Source: Iris pallida (taxonomy: Eukaryota; Streptophyta; Magnoliopsida; Asparagales; Iridaceae). Taken from it: a stretch of DNA of 64,000 nt. Location of the stretch: NCBI GenBank assembly GCA_029216955.1, contig JANAVB010023996.1:11565730-11629729 (forward strand), given 5' to 3'. Position numbers and translations under genes: made by a program. The notes below the pieces were generated by a model, which worked only from the letters and a program-made list of their open reading frames with translations, was not told the DNA's origin and made no database searches. Shown piece after piece: positions 43,760 to 54,954 of this stretch. How positions within the stretch are numbered: the first letter of the stretch is position 1; every line of letters starts with the position of its first letter.

Positions 43760-43846
43760 TACCCTTTGTAAGTTTGTCCCCAAAAAATAATTTTTATTAG
43801 ATAATAAATTGTCAAGGCATAAATGCAGTTTTAATTACGATATGTT

Positions 43847-46800
43847 TTAAGAATCCGAGAATTCAAGAATGCCGAGCTCACGCCTCAAGATGTTAAAACG
43901 GTATTCAGCCAATGGTTTAGTGAAAATATCAGCTAGTTGATGTTCAGTATCAATAAATTCTAAGCAAATATCCCCGTGTTGTTGATGATCACATAAAAAA
44001 TGATGTCTAACTTCTATGTGCTTTGTACGTGAATGACAGATAGGGTTCTTAGTCAAATTAATTGCACTAGTATTATCATAAATAGGAACATTTGTATAGT
44101 GCAGATTATAGTCCTCTAAGGTTTGCTTCATCCACAAAATTTGAGCACAACAGCATCCTGCGGCGATATACTCAGCCTCAGTTGTTGATAATGCTACTGA
44201 ATTTTGTTTCTTGCTAAACCAAGAGACTAAGGCCTTTCCTAAGAAATGACATGTGCCACTGGTACTTTTACGGTCCACTTTGCATCCAGCAAAATCCGCA
44301 TCCGAGTAACCTATAAGGTCAAAGGATTTGGTTTTGGGATACCATAAGCCAACTGTAGAAGTTCCTTTAAGGTATCGGAAGATACGCTTAACGGCACTAT
44401 GATGTGATTCCTTAGGGTTTGCCTGATATCGTGCACATATGCAAACACTAAACATAATATCAGGGCGACTAGCAGTTAAATATAATAAACTACCAATCAT
44501 ACATCGATACTTACGCTGATCAACAGGTTTGCCACTTTTATCAGTATCAAGCTTTGTAGATGTAGCCATAGGAGTCCCAATTGGCTTTACATTCTCGAAG
44601 TCGTACTTCTTCAGTATGTCCTTCGTGTACTTGGCCTTGTTGATGAATGTTCCGTTTGAGTGTTGTTTGATTTACAATCCTAGGAAGAAGTTCAGCTCTC
44701 CCATCATGCTCATCTCAAATTCACTCTGCATACACTTGGCAAATTCTTGACAGAGTTGTTCATTAGTAGAACCAAAGATAATGTCATCTACATAAATTTG
44801 TACTAGAAGTATATCATTATTCATGGATTTAATAAAAATAGTAGTATCAATCTTGCCTTTTGAAAATCCATTATCAAGTAAGAAGGCGCTTAGGCGTTCA
44901 TACCAAGCACGAGGTGCTTGTTTGAGTCCATAAAGTGCTTTCTTAAGCTTGAAAACATGATCAGGTTTTTGAAAATCTTCAAAACCAGGGGATTGTTTCA
45001 CAAAAACCTCTTCTTTCAAATAACCATTTAAAAATGCGCTTTTCACGTCCATTTGAAAAAGTTTGAAATCATTAAAACAAGCAAAAGCGCAAAACGTACG
45101 GATGGCTTCTAGTCTAGCAACAGGAGCATAGGTCTCATCATAATCAATTCCTTCTTCTTGATTATAACCTTGTGCAACTAGACGTGCTTTGTTGCATAGA
45201 ACTTGTCCATCTTCACTAAGTTTATTTTGGAACACCCATTTGGTACCAATTATTGATTGACCAATAGGTTTAGGAACGAGTTCCCAAACTTGGTTTCTCT
45301 CAGATTGATTAAGTTCCTCTTGCATGACAGAAATCCAAAATTCATCAGAAAAAGCCTCATCAACATTCTTAGGTTCTATTTGTGAAATAAATGCTACATT
45401 AGCTTCTACTCCAGAATCTCTAAGAGATGAATGAGTACTTACACCTTTGGATACATCACCTATTATGAGAGTTTCTGGATGATCTGGTTTGAATCTCAAT
45501 GATTCGAATCTTTGGGCCATACCTTTCACAAGGCTCTTCTCAGTTCCTGCATCTTCGGAACTTTTATCAGTTCTTGCCTCTTGGGTAGGATCTTTCTCAG
45601 AACTCTTCTTTGTCTTTTTAGGTGCATCTTCATCATCACTGTCGCTAGATCTATGACTATTCAACTCATCAAAGGTAACATTAATACTTTCTTCAACAAT
45701 CAAAGATCTTTTATTAAAAATTCTATATCCCTTACTCTTAGCAGCATATCCGAGAAATATCCCGTCATCTGCTTTGGAGTCGAACTTACCCAAGTTATCC
45801 TTGGTGTTCAGGATGAAACAGCGACAACCAAAAACTTTAAAATAAGAAATATTTGAAATTCTTCCAAACCAAAGCTCATATGGTGTTTTCTTCGAGATTG
45901 GTCGAATTAACACCTATTTAAAATATGACAGGCTGTACTAACAGCTTCTGCCCAAAAATATTTAGGAAGATTATGCTGATTAAGCATGACTCTAGCCATT
46001 TCGCTTAGAGTACGGTTCTTCCGCTCCACAACACCATTCTGTTGGGGAGTTCTAGGACAAAAAAATTCGTGGTAATATCTACTATCATCACAAAACTTTT
46101 TGAAATCAGAATTTTCGAATTCGCCACCATGATCACTTCGGATACGAGTAATCATGAAGCCTTTTTCGTTTTGTACCTTTTTACAAAATATCTGAAATTC
46201 AAAAATAGCATCACTTTTGTTTGATAAAAAGTAAACCCATGTAAAACGAGAAAAATTATCAACAATGACAAAAGCATAGAGTTTACCGCCAAGACTAGCG
46301 ACTCTACTTGGACCAAATAAATCCATATGAATCAATTGCAAAGGTCTCGAAGTACTTACAGCGTTGATGGATTTAAAAGAAGACCTATGTGCTTTGTTCT
46401 TTTCACAGTCAGCACATACCATGTCTCTCTTGAATGGAATTTCTGGGAGTCCTTTTACCAACTTTTTTGTGTTCAGACGTGAGATAGTATCCATGTTTGC
46501 ATGTCATAGTCTCATGTGCCATAGCCAGCTTTCATCTTGATTGGCTACTAGGCACCTTCCTGCATTATTAGTATTCTCCAAAAAGAAAACATAAATATTG
46601 TCTTCTCTAATCCCTTTATATACGGGATCACCAGATGACATATCATATATGGTACATTTATCTTTCACAAAATTGATACCATAACCATTATCTGCCAAAT
46701 GACTTATGCACAATAGGTTATGTTTCAATTCAGTTACTAGACAAACATCCTTTATTATTGGGTAAAGAGAAATACCTACAGTACCATTACCTATAATATC

Positions 46801-46944
46801 ACCTCTCAAGTTATTTCCAAAGGAGACGTATCCTTCTTTCTTCATCGATAGCATAGCGAATAAAGATGCATCACCAGTCATGTGTCGTGAACATCCGCTA
46901 TCGAGGATCCATTTGCTTCTAGTATGAGAGGGTTGAGGGTCCAC
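43847..46944 (-). pseudogene. S2 pol (protease, integrase, RT, RNase H)
   Basis: Protease WILDSGCSRHMTGD near 46900. Integrase: LWHMRL, then a stop at about 46504 where S1 has Gly, HANMDT to CADCEKNK, IRSDHGGEFEN, PQQNGVVERKN; frameshift near 45910. RT is open for 413 codons (44672-45913) with ARLVAQGYNQ, FQMDVKSAFLNG and IYVDDIIFGS, then the FLGL stop. RNase H 43847-44569 with YSDADFAGCKVDRKSTSG and LSTTEAEYIAAG is open to the natural end LGILEFSDS. Catalytic residues are present, but breaks make the polyprotein discontinuous. Confidence 0.88.
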
Positions 46945-47165
46945 CTACAAAACAAGTAGATGAATCCTTTGGTACCCATTTTCTGAAGGGTCCATGCTAA
47001 TTAGCTTTAGGTCTCCAGACTAAAGTATGGTTATTAACAAGCTTTCTTGCAAGACAATACTGTGATATGTGTCCGTGTGTACCACAATAAGTGCAAGTCA
47101 GTTTAGAACCAGATGTGGTTGAAACTGTGTTCACATGCTTGTTTGGTTTCTTGGAGAACCATTAA
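46945..47165 (-). pseudogene. S2 gag remnant (C-terminal zinc knuckle)
   Basis: Only the last part of gag remains: SKLTCTYCGTHGHISQYC knuckle (about 47060-47110) and the FRKWVPKDSSTCFVGG end that overlaps pol in another frame. Upstream of about 47165 the 5' LTR follows directly. Confidence 0.75.
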
Positions 47166-47167
47166 GT

Positions 47168-48264
47168 GAATATGGTGCGTGTGTGCAGTAGAAATATAAT
47201 CACCAATTAAAAAATTAAACTATGGCAGATATGTAAGAGACAGTAAATAAAGATAGGAGAATCAAACTCAGTGACACAGCGATGTATACTGGTATCCCTC
47301 TGAGAGGACTAATCCAGTCTCGAGTACTCTTGCTCGATGTTAATCCACTATGGCACAAGCTTTAACTGAGAGCTTGCAATCTCTTACAACACCGTGCTTG
47401 GTGACAAGCGCACGACCGGCTTCACAACACCGTTCTTGGTGGCGAGCACACGACCAGCTCCACAACAGAAAAGTTGTTGAAACTTGAATGACCTCTTACA
47501 ACTCTTAAGTAACCAAAAGACTCTAAATCAACCCTGATAGTACTGGCTTTTGGCTAAGAGATGTGTGGGTGAGATTTGAAAATTTTAGATCGTTTAGAAA
47601 ACACTTGAATAGTAGAGAAGAGAAGATGAAGAAGAATTGATGATTTGAAATGAAAAAGTTCTTCTCTATTTATAGGTGTTTTCACCAACCGAACTCGGGG
47701 AGAACTTGGACAGAGTTTGGGTGCAAATATCTCGCTAAATAGACGTTGCTCGCAGATTTGGAGGCAACTGAAGTTTGAATACAAACTGACCGAACTCGGT
47801 CAGAGTTCGGACCGAACTCGGGCCGAACTCGGCTGGGAGTTCTGTCAGGAGATATTTTAAAATTCTTTTGTAAAAACAGTTTGCAAACTGGTTTTTGGTT
47901 ATTTGTAAAATCATTTGAAAAGAATAGTTTCGAAATATGTTTTTGAAATATTTGTAACCGAAAATACGAAAGGGTAAAAATAGGTTTTTAGAAAGGAGGA
48001 CAATTTTAACCCTAAGCCAGTATTACCATAATTGATTTTACAAAGTAATTCCTAAACTCAATAAAATGTAAAATACAGAATAAAAGTAGAAAAGAGTCTT
48101 CAGAAGATTTTGATGACTTTGACGCTTTGATATATGCAGTACATCGTCCGTTGAATATGATTTCATGCATCCTGAAATAGTTAGCAGCATTTTCTATATT
48201 TTGTGTATTGACTAAAGTATATGTTGATTATCGAAATCGGGTGTGACCGTGGAATGGGCCAACA
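47168..48264 (-). repeat. S2 5' LTR, inner end deleted
   Basis: Matches the 3' LTR from TGTTGGCCC (48264) to about ctgcacacacgcac (47176), lacking roughly the last 40 bp that carry CCTACA. TATA at 47666-47675. The PBS is absent. Confidence 0.88.
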
Positions 48265-48269
48265 GTAGA

Positions 48270-48569
48270 TACCCTGTTAAATTTTGTTCTGTCTAAGGCA
48301 CAAAAAAGAGCATTAATGGCACGTGCGTCAAGACTGGCCTTTTTCTTTTCTTCCTCTGTATAACTGCTTTGGGGTTTTTCAACCAAAACTCCCTCGACAT
48401 TTATACGAGGTGGCTTCTGATAGCCATCAAGAACAATAGCCCATAAGTCAAAATCAAGAGATTTTAAGAAGAAACTCATCCGTGTTTTCCAATAAGTGTA
48501 GTTAGTACCATCAAACAGAGGGGGTCTGTTTGTGGCCTGACCTTCACTTGTGAATTTCATAGTAGCCAT
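48270..48569 (-). pseudogene. S1 gag, N-terminal part
   Basis: Starts ATG 48569 (MATMKFTSEGQ), followed by PPLFDGTNYTYWKTRM and FDLWAIVLDGY, typical of the DUF4219/UBN2 gag N-terminus of copia elements. Open to the S2 insertion; the frame resumes at 40576. Confidence 0.88.
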
Positions 48570-48639
48570 GTGATGTGCTGTGATCTAATAAATAATAAAT
48601 AAATAATAGCACTGTTACCTCGCTTTACCTGTAACACCC

Positions 48640-48651
48640 GCTTTGATACCA
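48640..48651 (-). promoter_or_regulatory. S1 primer-binding site
   Basis: Minus strand TGGTATCAAAGC, two bases from the LTR end. It matches the initiator-Met-tRNA site of copia elements (TGGTATCAGAGC) with one difference. Confidence 0.85.
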
Positions 48652-48653
48652 AT

Positions 48654-49716
48654 TGTAGGAACGATATAGTAAAGCGTAATACTCTAGAGGGGGTGAATAG
48701 AGTTGGCAGCGGAATAATGCTAATTAAAAAATGTTAGCAACACAATCACAGTATATAATCACAGTAGAAATAATGTAAAGGCAGAGTTCAGAAAGCAAAC
48801 GCAAAGACAGCGATGTATACTGGTATCCCTCTGTTGAGGACTAATCCAGTCGGTAGAACTCTTGCTACCAGTTGAATCCACTATAGGAAAAACCGCAAGT
48901 TTTCTTACGAAGTCCTTGCAACTTCTACAACGTGAGCTTTCATACGAAGAACTCGTCCAACTTCAAATGTGAAGAGGTATTCTTCAATCAAGCCTTCTGA
49001 TTACAATCTCTCAGAAACTTCTAGACTGTACCACACTGGCAAATCGACTAGAGGATTGTAACTGGCTTGGGATCTGAAAATGAAAGCTCTAGAAAACTCT
49101 TTGGAAGGTAGAAAGCTTTTTAGATAGAGAGAAGATTGAAAGTGAATGAGTGAATTAAAATGATCGAAATCCATCTCTATTTATAGGAATTCCAAATGGA
49201 GAACTCTGTCAGAATTTGGGCAGAATTCGGGCAGAACTCGATGAGCAAATCTCGGTCAAATCCGCAACTGCAGGAGGACCAAGTTCCAGAGAATTCAAAA
49301 ATCAAACGGCTACCAACCGAACTCTGGCCGAACTCTGGCCGAACTCTGGCCGAGTTCTGTCAGGGTTAGGTTAGGGTTTTAAAAATAAATTTTGGTGATT
49401 TTTGAAAACCTTTTTGAAAGCCTTTTTGTAAACATTTTGATAGGTTATTTTAAAACATTTTGAACTATTTTGGGGATAGCCTATTTGCCAGTACGACTCG
49501 GTGTACAACGTATTCCTAGACTCAAATAAAATAAAAATTACATTGCATAGGAAGTACAGACTCAAGTAGGCAAAAAGATCTTCAGTCTTGAACGGAGTGA
49601 ATATCCAATCTTGCTTATGTCCAAGAAGCTGAGATGTCCCAACAAGCTTCGTATATCCAGACAGAGTTTTGATCAATTATTAAAATCAGGTTGACCATAT
49701 GACCAATGGGCCAACA
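48654..49716 (-). repeat. S1 5' LTR
   Basis: 1063 bp; minus strand TGTTGGCCCATTGG...CCTACA. TATA at 49177-49186. gaactctggcc repeats upstream of TATA at 49317-49358. Followed by GAACA. Confidence 0.93.
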
Positions 49717-51259
49717 GAACATTCGCCATATATCATCGTGGTAGGCCACATGCGAGTCGACGACCTCATCTGGAATTCTTTCATATATTGTGGATAACTC
49801 CGAACCTAGGTGGGCTGCTAGAAAGTCGATCAGAGCTTGACCTTTGACAGCCTTTTACGGGACAAAGACCATATGGTAAGGAGATAGAAGTATTGCCCAT
49901 GTAGCGAGGCGGGAGCTGAGTGCCCCTGGTCTAGTCATGAGGACTCTGAGAGGGTTGACTCGTGATATCACATGTATAGTTTGTCCTGCGACATAGTGTC
50001 GCATCTTTTGAATGGCGAACACCAGGGCGAGGCATTCCTTCTCTACAGCAGTATATCTGTGCTCTGGCCCAATCATCATTCGGCTGAGGTAATATATTAC
50101 TTGTTTGTGGCCTGCGTTGTTGTTTTGTGCTAGCAAAGCGCCCCAGGAAATGCTCCATTGCTCGTACATATAGCAAAAATGGTTTTCCGGCAACCGGGGC
50201 CACCAGGACCGGAGGGTTCGACAAATATTCTTTGATGTTGTCGAAGGCACGTTGGCACTCTTCATCCCGTACGAACGAGACACCTTTCTTCATGAGATGG
50301 GTGAATGACCGACATCGCCCGGAGACGTTAGAGATGAACCTCCGGATGTAAGCTAGCCTCCCTTGAAGGCCTCTGAGTTTGCAGAGATTTCTCGGGGGAC
50401 CCATCTCCATAATTGCCTTCATCTTCTCAGGGTCTATATGGATGCCCTGGACGGTGATGATGAAACCCAAGAACTTCCCGCTGGATATGCTCAGGAAGGA
50501 CTTCGTAGGGTTCATTTTCAAATTGTGCTATCGCATCAGGTCGAATACCGTCCTTAGATCCTACAAATGGTCTCCCTTGCAGCGACTCTTGACGGCAATG
50601 TCCTCAACATAGCACTCTACTGTCTTACGTAAGTGGTCTCTGAAGATGATGCTCATGGCTCTTTGATATGTGGCACCGGCATTCTTCAAACTGAAAGGCA
50701 TGACTGTGTAGCAGTATGTGCCAATCGGTATTCAGAATGATGTGTGCTTTTCGTCGTCAGGAGACATCTTGATTTGGTTGTACCCCGAGAATCCATCCAT
50801 GAATGACATGCGTTCGAAGCTGCAGGTGTTGTCAATCATGATGTCCGTGATAGGGAAAGAAAATTCATCTTTGGGGCATGCCTCGTTCAGATTGCGGAAG
50901 TCGATGCAGATTCGAATCATCCCATTCTTCTTGAGGACTGGTACTATGTTGGCGACCCAATCCGGATGCTGTTTCTCACGAATGAAGCCGCTGGCTATCA
51001 GCTTGTTGACTTCGGTCTCGATTGCGTCCATGATGCCCGGGCGGAAGCGTCGCTGTTGTTGTTTGATCGGCTTTGCATCTGGCCGAATGTTGAGTTTATG
51101 AAGAGCGATATCGGGATTTAACCCCGACATGTCTTCATAGCTCCAGGCGAACACCTCAATATATTCTTTGACAAGTTCCAGCAACGATTCTCGCTCTCCG
51201 TCTGTTAGACTTTTACTGACGAAGATCGGTTTTGGAGAAGATTCACTACCGAGATCCAC
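49717..51259 (-). pseudogene. G3 reverse transcriptase and RNase H
   Basis: From 51259: SKSLTDGERESLLELVKEY, FAWSYEDMSGLNP, then the palm with GMIRICIDFRNLNEACPKDEFSFP and MDGFSGYNQIKM. The catalytic box reads YVED near 50602-50620. GKFLGFI, LQGRLAYIRRFISNVSGR and the RNase H start APVAGKPFLLYVRAMEH follow (50180-50500). LNEACPKD and LQGRLAYIRRF are Tat-type. Stops near 50731 and 50528 and a frameshift near 50130 break it. The S1 insertion ends the segment at 49717. Confidence 0.85.
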
Positions 51260-51655
51260 TTGTATGACCTCATCTTCAGTAGAAGGTTCTCTTTGTTCGA
51301 ACCGCTTTTCCTATTATATATCTAGCTGTTGGGCCCATGGCTCTAGCTCGAGGATTTCAGGGATGTCTTCATCTTCTTCATAAGCGTCGGCGAATGCCAT
51401 GTTGACTGACAAGATCTGCCTGAATATGTCTTCGATGCTGATATCCGAATCAGAAGTTGGTGACCCGGTTGAACGTGACTGCCAGTCATATTCTTCATCT
51501 GAACTCTCAGAGGTGGTCGTAGGCGTTACATACCCTAACCCACATCGAGTTTTGCTATAGTAGTCCCGTGGTTTGCCAATCGGAACCGGTGGCTTCAAAG
51601 GTAATCGTCGTCCAGTGCCGTAGTTCAAGCCTGGCGTTGTATCCAGATCATACCC

Positions 51656-53260
51656 CTATTTCTGCATAAGATATTTAGATTGGGGGCTATAAAGATACAG
51701 AGGCAGTCTCTCGACATCTGACGCAAGGTCGGCTTCTTTGATGGTGAAGGGATGCGGATCGTCCTTCCGACCGAAGATGATTGGATGGTCCCCTCCCTCG
51801 ATTATGTGATAAGCATCTTCTACTGGAGTAATCTGGATGGCGGTGTACACATTTGTCACCTGTGTGTGTAGGTGAGTGCCTATACCGTATTCCATAGCAT
51901 ATATTGTACAAAGCTTATTAAGCTCGAGGTAGTTCAAAGATAGCCCTTTATTGATGAAGAAAGGTATCTTTTTTAGGAGGATTACATCATCTGTGGAGGG
52001 AACATCAGTGTGGGCAGCCACGTACTTGGCTAGCTCTGGTTCCTCTTCGGCTACCCCCTGTATAAACGAAGACTGAGAGGACGACCTGGGTAGCTTGATC
52101 GTGAGAGGTTCAATTGGTGGAGCGAAGCGTGGAGTTGTTGGCAGACTAGCGACCCCCAGCTTGGTACTCGATGCTGGGCGGGGAGTGGTTGGTTCGCTAG
52201 AAACTCCAGACCTTGTATCGGGATGACGTCCTTTCTTGGGAAGGCGTATCGTCATCGGTTTATCTGAAGGATTGGGCTTCTCTGTATGCGGGTGGCCGAC
52301 TCTTGGTAGCCTGATTGTTAGTGGCTCTGTTGTGGGTCTTGGCATTTGGCCAGTCCTTGGCAGCCGGATTATCATCTGCTCTTCCTGTGCCGAGAGGCTG
52401 ATTGCATCCTTACGTAGAGTGGCGGTAAGGGGTGCAGACTTGCCACGTTTACGAGCTTGGAGGTGGATCGTCAGAGGTTCTTCTGATCCTGTGGCTGTCT
52501 CGGTATGAGTTTGTACATCTCCTTCATCAAGGTGCCTATTCAATTTTTTGTATAGGCAGAAGTCTTGGTAGTAGGATTCGACCCCTTTGAAGGGATCGAT
52601 ATCAGTAAATTCCGTCTTCACAAAGCCGTGTTTGTCGACATATTTGAAGCACTGGTGCAGTATAGAAGGCACGATCATATAATCGTGTATCCACGGGCGC
52701 CCCAAGAGGATGTTGTAAGAAGTATCTGCATCTATGACGTAGCAGGTGACTTCTGATTGGAGATCGCCAATTTGACATTTTAGACGAATCTTCCCAATAG
52801 GGTAGCTCCTGCCCGAATTGAAACCGCTGATGGCGATGCTTGTAGGCATCAGGCGATGCATCGGAATACGGAGATGATGTAACGAACCCTTCGGGATAAT
52901 GCTTATGGAAGAGCCAAGATCAATGTGCATCCGATCTACTTTCACGTCGTCGATGTATTCGGTGTAGTATAACGGGCGATCGTGCAGGTTGGTTTTGATG
53001 AGCATATCCTGTGGGGTGAAGACAATATTGGGAATCGCTCCCGTACAGGCGCTTTGGAGATCTGCAGGCGGGTTCTCTCCCGTGAGGTTGACCTGAGCCA
53101 GGTATGCGTCGATATTTTGGAGTGCATCGCTCAAAGCCGTACGGACATCCTTTGAGAGTCTCAGGAGCTCGTATAATGATAACTTGGCCGGTGTGTTGGC
53201 CAATTGCGCTAAGATGTTGAAGTTGTAGGACTTCTCCAGCCCTTGTGGTGCCTCCTTTCG
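51656..53260 (-). pseudogene. G3 protease and PLTIRLP-repeat linker
   Basis: Open for 515 codons from 53203. Protease core KVDRMHIDLGSSISIIP (about 52890-52940) and LLGRPWIHDYM (about 52680). Then a low-complexity linker with at least five copies of a (E/K)P-L/M-TI-R/H/K-L motif, e.g. EPLTIRLPRVGH, KPMTIRLPKKGR, EPLTIKLPRSSS (52090-52500). Then a conserved block with IPFFINKGLSLNYLELNKL and LPLYLYSPQSKYLMQ (51660-51980), absent from standard gypsy pol. A stop near 53260 separates it from gag. Whether the linker is cleaved out or stays on RT is unknown. Confidence 0.75.
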
Positions 53261-54954
53261 GAGGGATTAGTCAAAGCGAGTCTCCTTCGGCTTAGGCTTG
53301 TCGGTCGTCGAAGGTTGAGCCGGTCCCGGAGCGTCAGTTGTAGCGGGCTGATGATCTTCAGCCGGGTTGTCCGCCACGAGTTGGGATTGTGTCCCAGATC
53401 GCGTGATGACGGCTATAGCTTCTTCGATATCTGCCGAGATTCTGCGGCAAGACCTGACATTTCCACTCTTCTTTTTGCAGATGGAAGGTGGTGTGGGCTG
53501 AGTCACTTCTGATACCAAGTCTGGATGGACCCACATGACCTCACCCCGTGATATGGTGAGAGGCAGTAGACCAGTAGCCTGCTCTCGGGGAGGTAGAAGA
53601 TTAGCAATCTCTATTATTGCCAGAGGGATGGGGACCACGCCGTCTTGAGTTTCCGTTGGAGGGAAGCTGCCAAATTATACTGACACCATATTGGCTGCAA
53701 CTGTTACCTCTTCGAAATTGATGGCCAGAGCGTTCAAATCGATAAGATTTTGGATGTACCGTTTTAGTTGGTAACAGTCGTGTGTGGCATGGTGGACGTA
53801 GCGATGGTAATGGCAGTACTTTGGGTTCTACATGTCTGCCTGCTGCGGTTCCCATCTTGGTGGAGGAAGCTTAATTCTGTCTCCTTGTATGAGCATATCC
53901 AAGATAGGCTTGACGTGACCGTCTTCGAAGGCGTAGGTGATTTGCGGCCATTGTTTATTTGCTGGCTTTGGCTCAGGTTTCTGTGCTATATCGGCCACCA
54001 TAGCCTGCTTAACCCTGTTGTCCCGATTGTTGGAGGGACTACCTCTATTGTCGTTATTAGGATGCTTGCCCTTGTTCTCTCCGTCCGTGATGTGCAGCAC
54101 CAATTGGTGAGCTTCTTCAATCGTTCTTCGGCGCTTGTGGCACTGATGATGAACGTCTTCCAGTCCTTGAATTGACTTTCGCCCATCCAGAGACTGATTG
54201 TTGGGAGCAATCTCTTTTGACAAATTTCAATCAAGGAGGAATCCAGATTTCCAGATGGCAGCTTCATTGCGGTTTGGCAAAACCGCTCGATATAGTTTCT
54301 TGTCAGCTCTTTCTCCCCTTGGACGACGTCCATGAGGGTGGAAATTATGATGTCCTATCCTACTTCATAGAATCTCTCCAAGAACATGCGCTTGAAGCCA
54401 GCGAAGGAGTTGATGCAGTTGTCTGGCAGGTTATGATACCAGTCGAAGGCGACCCCTTCCAATGCTCCGATGAATAATCGTGTGAGGATAGCATCGTCAT
54501 GGAGCAGATGGTCGGTAGTGACCTCGAAGTAAGTGATGTACCGACTTGCTGAGGACTTGCCATCATATGGATTAATATTGAATGGCTTATATCTTGGTTG
54601 GAATGGAACGTGCCTCCAGGCAGCAGGGTATGGTTGCCGTATTCTGAGGTCTTGAGAGTTTTTTCGAGCGTGAAACATGGCTCGGAGCTCCTGTACCTCT
54701 CTTCTCGCTTCACGGGCCTCATCCATGGCGGTGGAGGCCATTATTTCAGGAGGATTGTTGCCCGGGTTCGGTGCCGTCGAATTTGAGTTCGTATTGACCG
54801 CAGGTCCCATGCTTGTTTGGCCAGGCATCCCTCCTTGCAGAGCTGGAAGGGCCGCTTTGATTTCGTCCACAGACTTGACCAAGGCAAGCAATATGGCTTC
54901 GAGTGTGTCGATGCGTTGGCGATCGCTGGAACCACCTTGGCTGCTGTCTGTCAT
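53260..54954 (-). pseudogene. G3 gag
   Basis: Start ATG 54954 (MTDSSQGGSSDRQR). Capsid domain with RYKPFNINPYDGK, LTRLFIGALEGVAFDWYHNLP and FAGFKRMFLERF (54370-54600). A stop at 54355 and frame changes follow, then FCQTAMKLPSG, KRLLPTISLWMGESQ and, near 53720-53790, a CHYHRYVHHATHDC Cys/His segment. The final part holds MWVHPDLVSEV and KPKETRFD. There is no classical CCHC knuckle; the CHYH...HDC segment may replace it. Confidence 0.8.

Larger units (their letters stand above)
40577..48264 (-). mobile_element. SIRE/Maximus-type Ty1/copia retrotransposon S2
   Basis: LTRs 40577-41705 (3') and about 47168-48264 (5'), flanked by GTAGA at 40572-40576 and 48265-48269, inside S1 gag. It holds pol and ORF3 related to S1 but clearly diverged. 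The inner end of the 5' LTR, the PBS and nearly all of gag are missing, so the element cannot move by itself. Confidence 0.92.
32439..49716 (-). mobile_element. SIRE/Maximus-type Ty1/copia retrotransposon S1
   Basis: LTRs 48654-49716 (5') and 32439-33503 (3'), both TGTTGGCCC...CCTACA on the minus strand, with 5-bp duplication GAACA at 32434-32438 and 49717-49721. PBS 48640-48651, gag, pol (protease, integrase, RT, RNase H), ORF3, polypurine tract. S2 is inserted in gag (40577-48264). Order PR-IN-RT-RH is that of copia; a third ORF after pol and LTRs over 1 kb fit SIRE. Confidence 0.92.
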
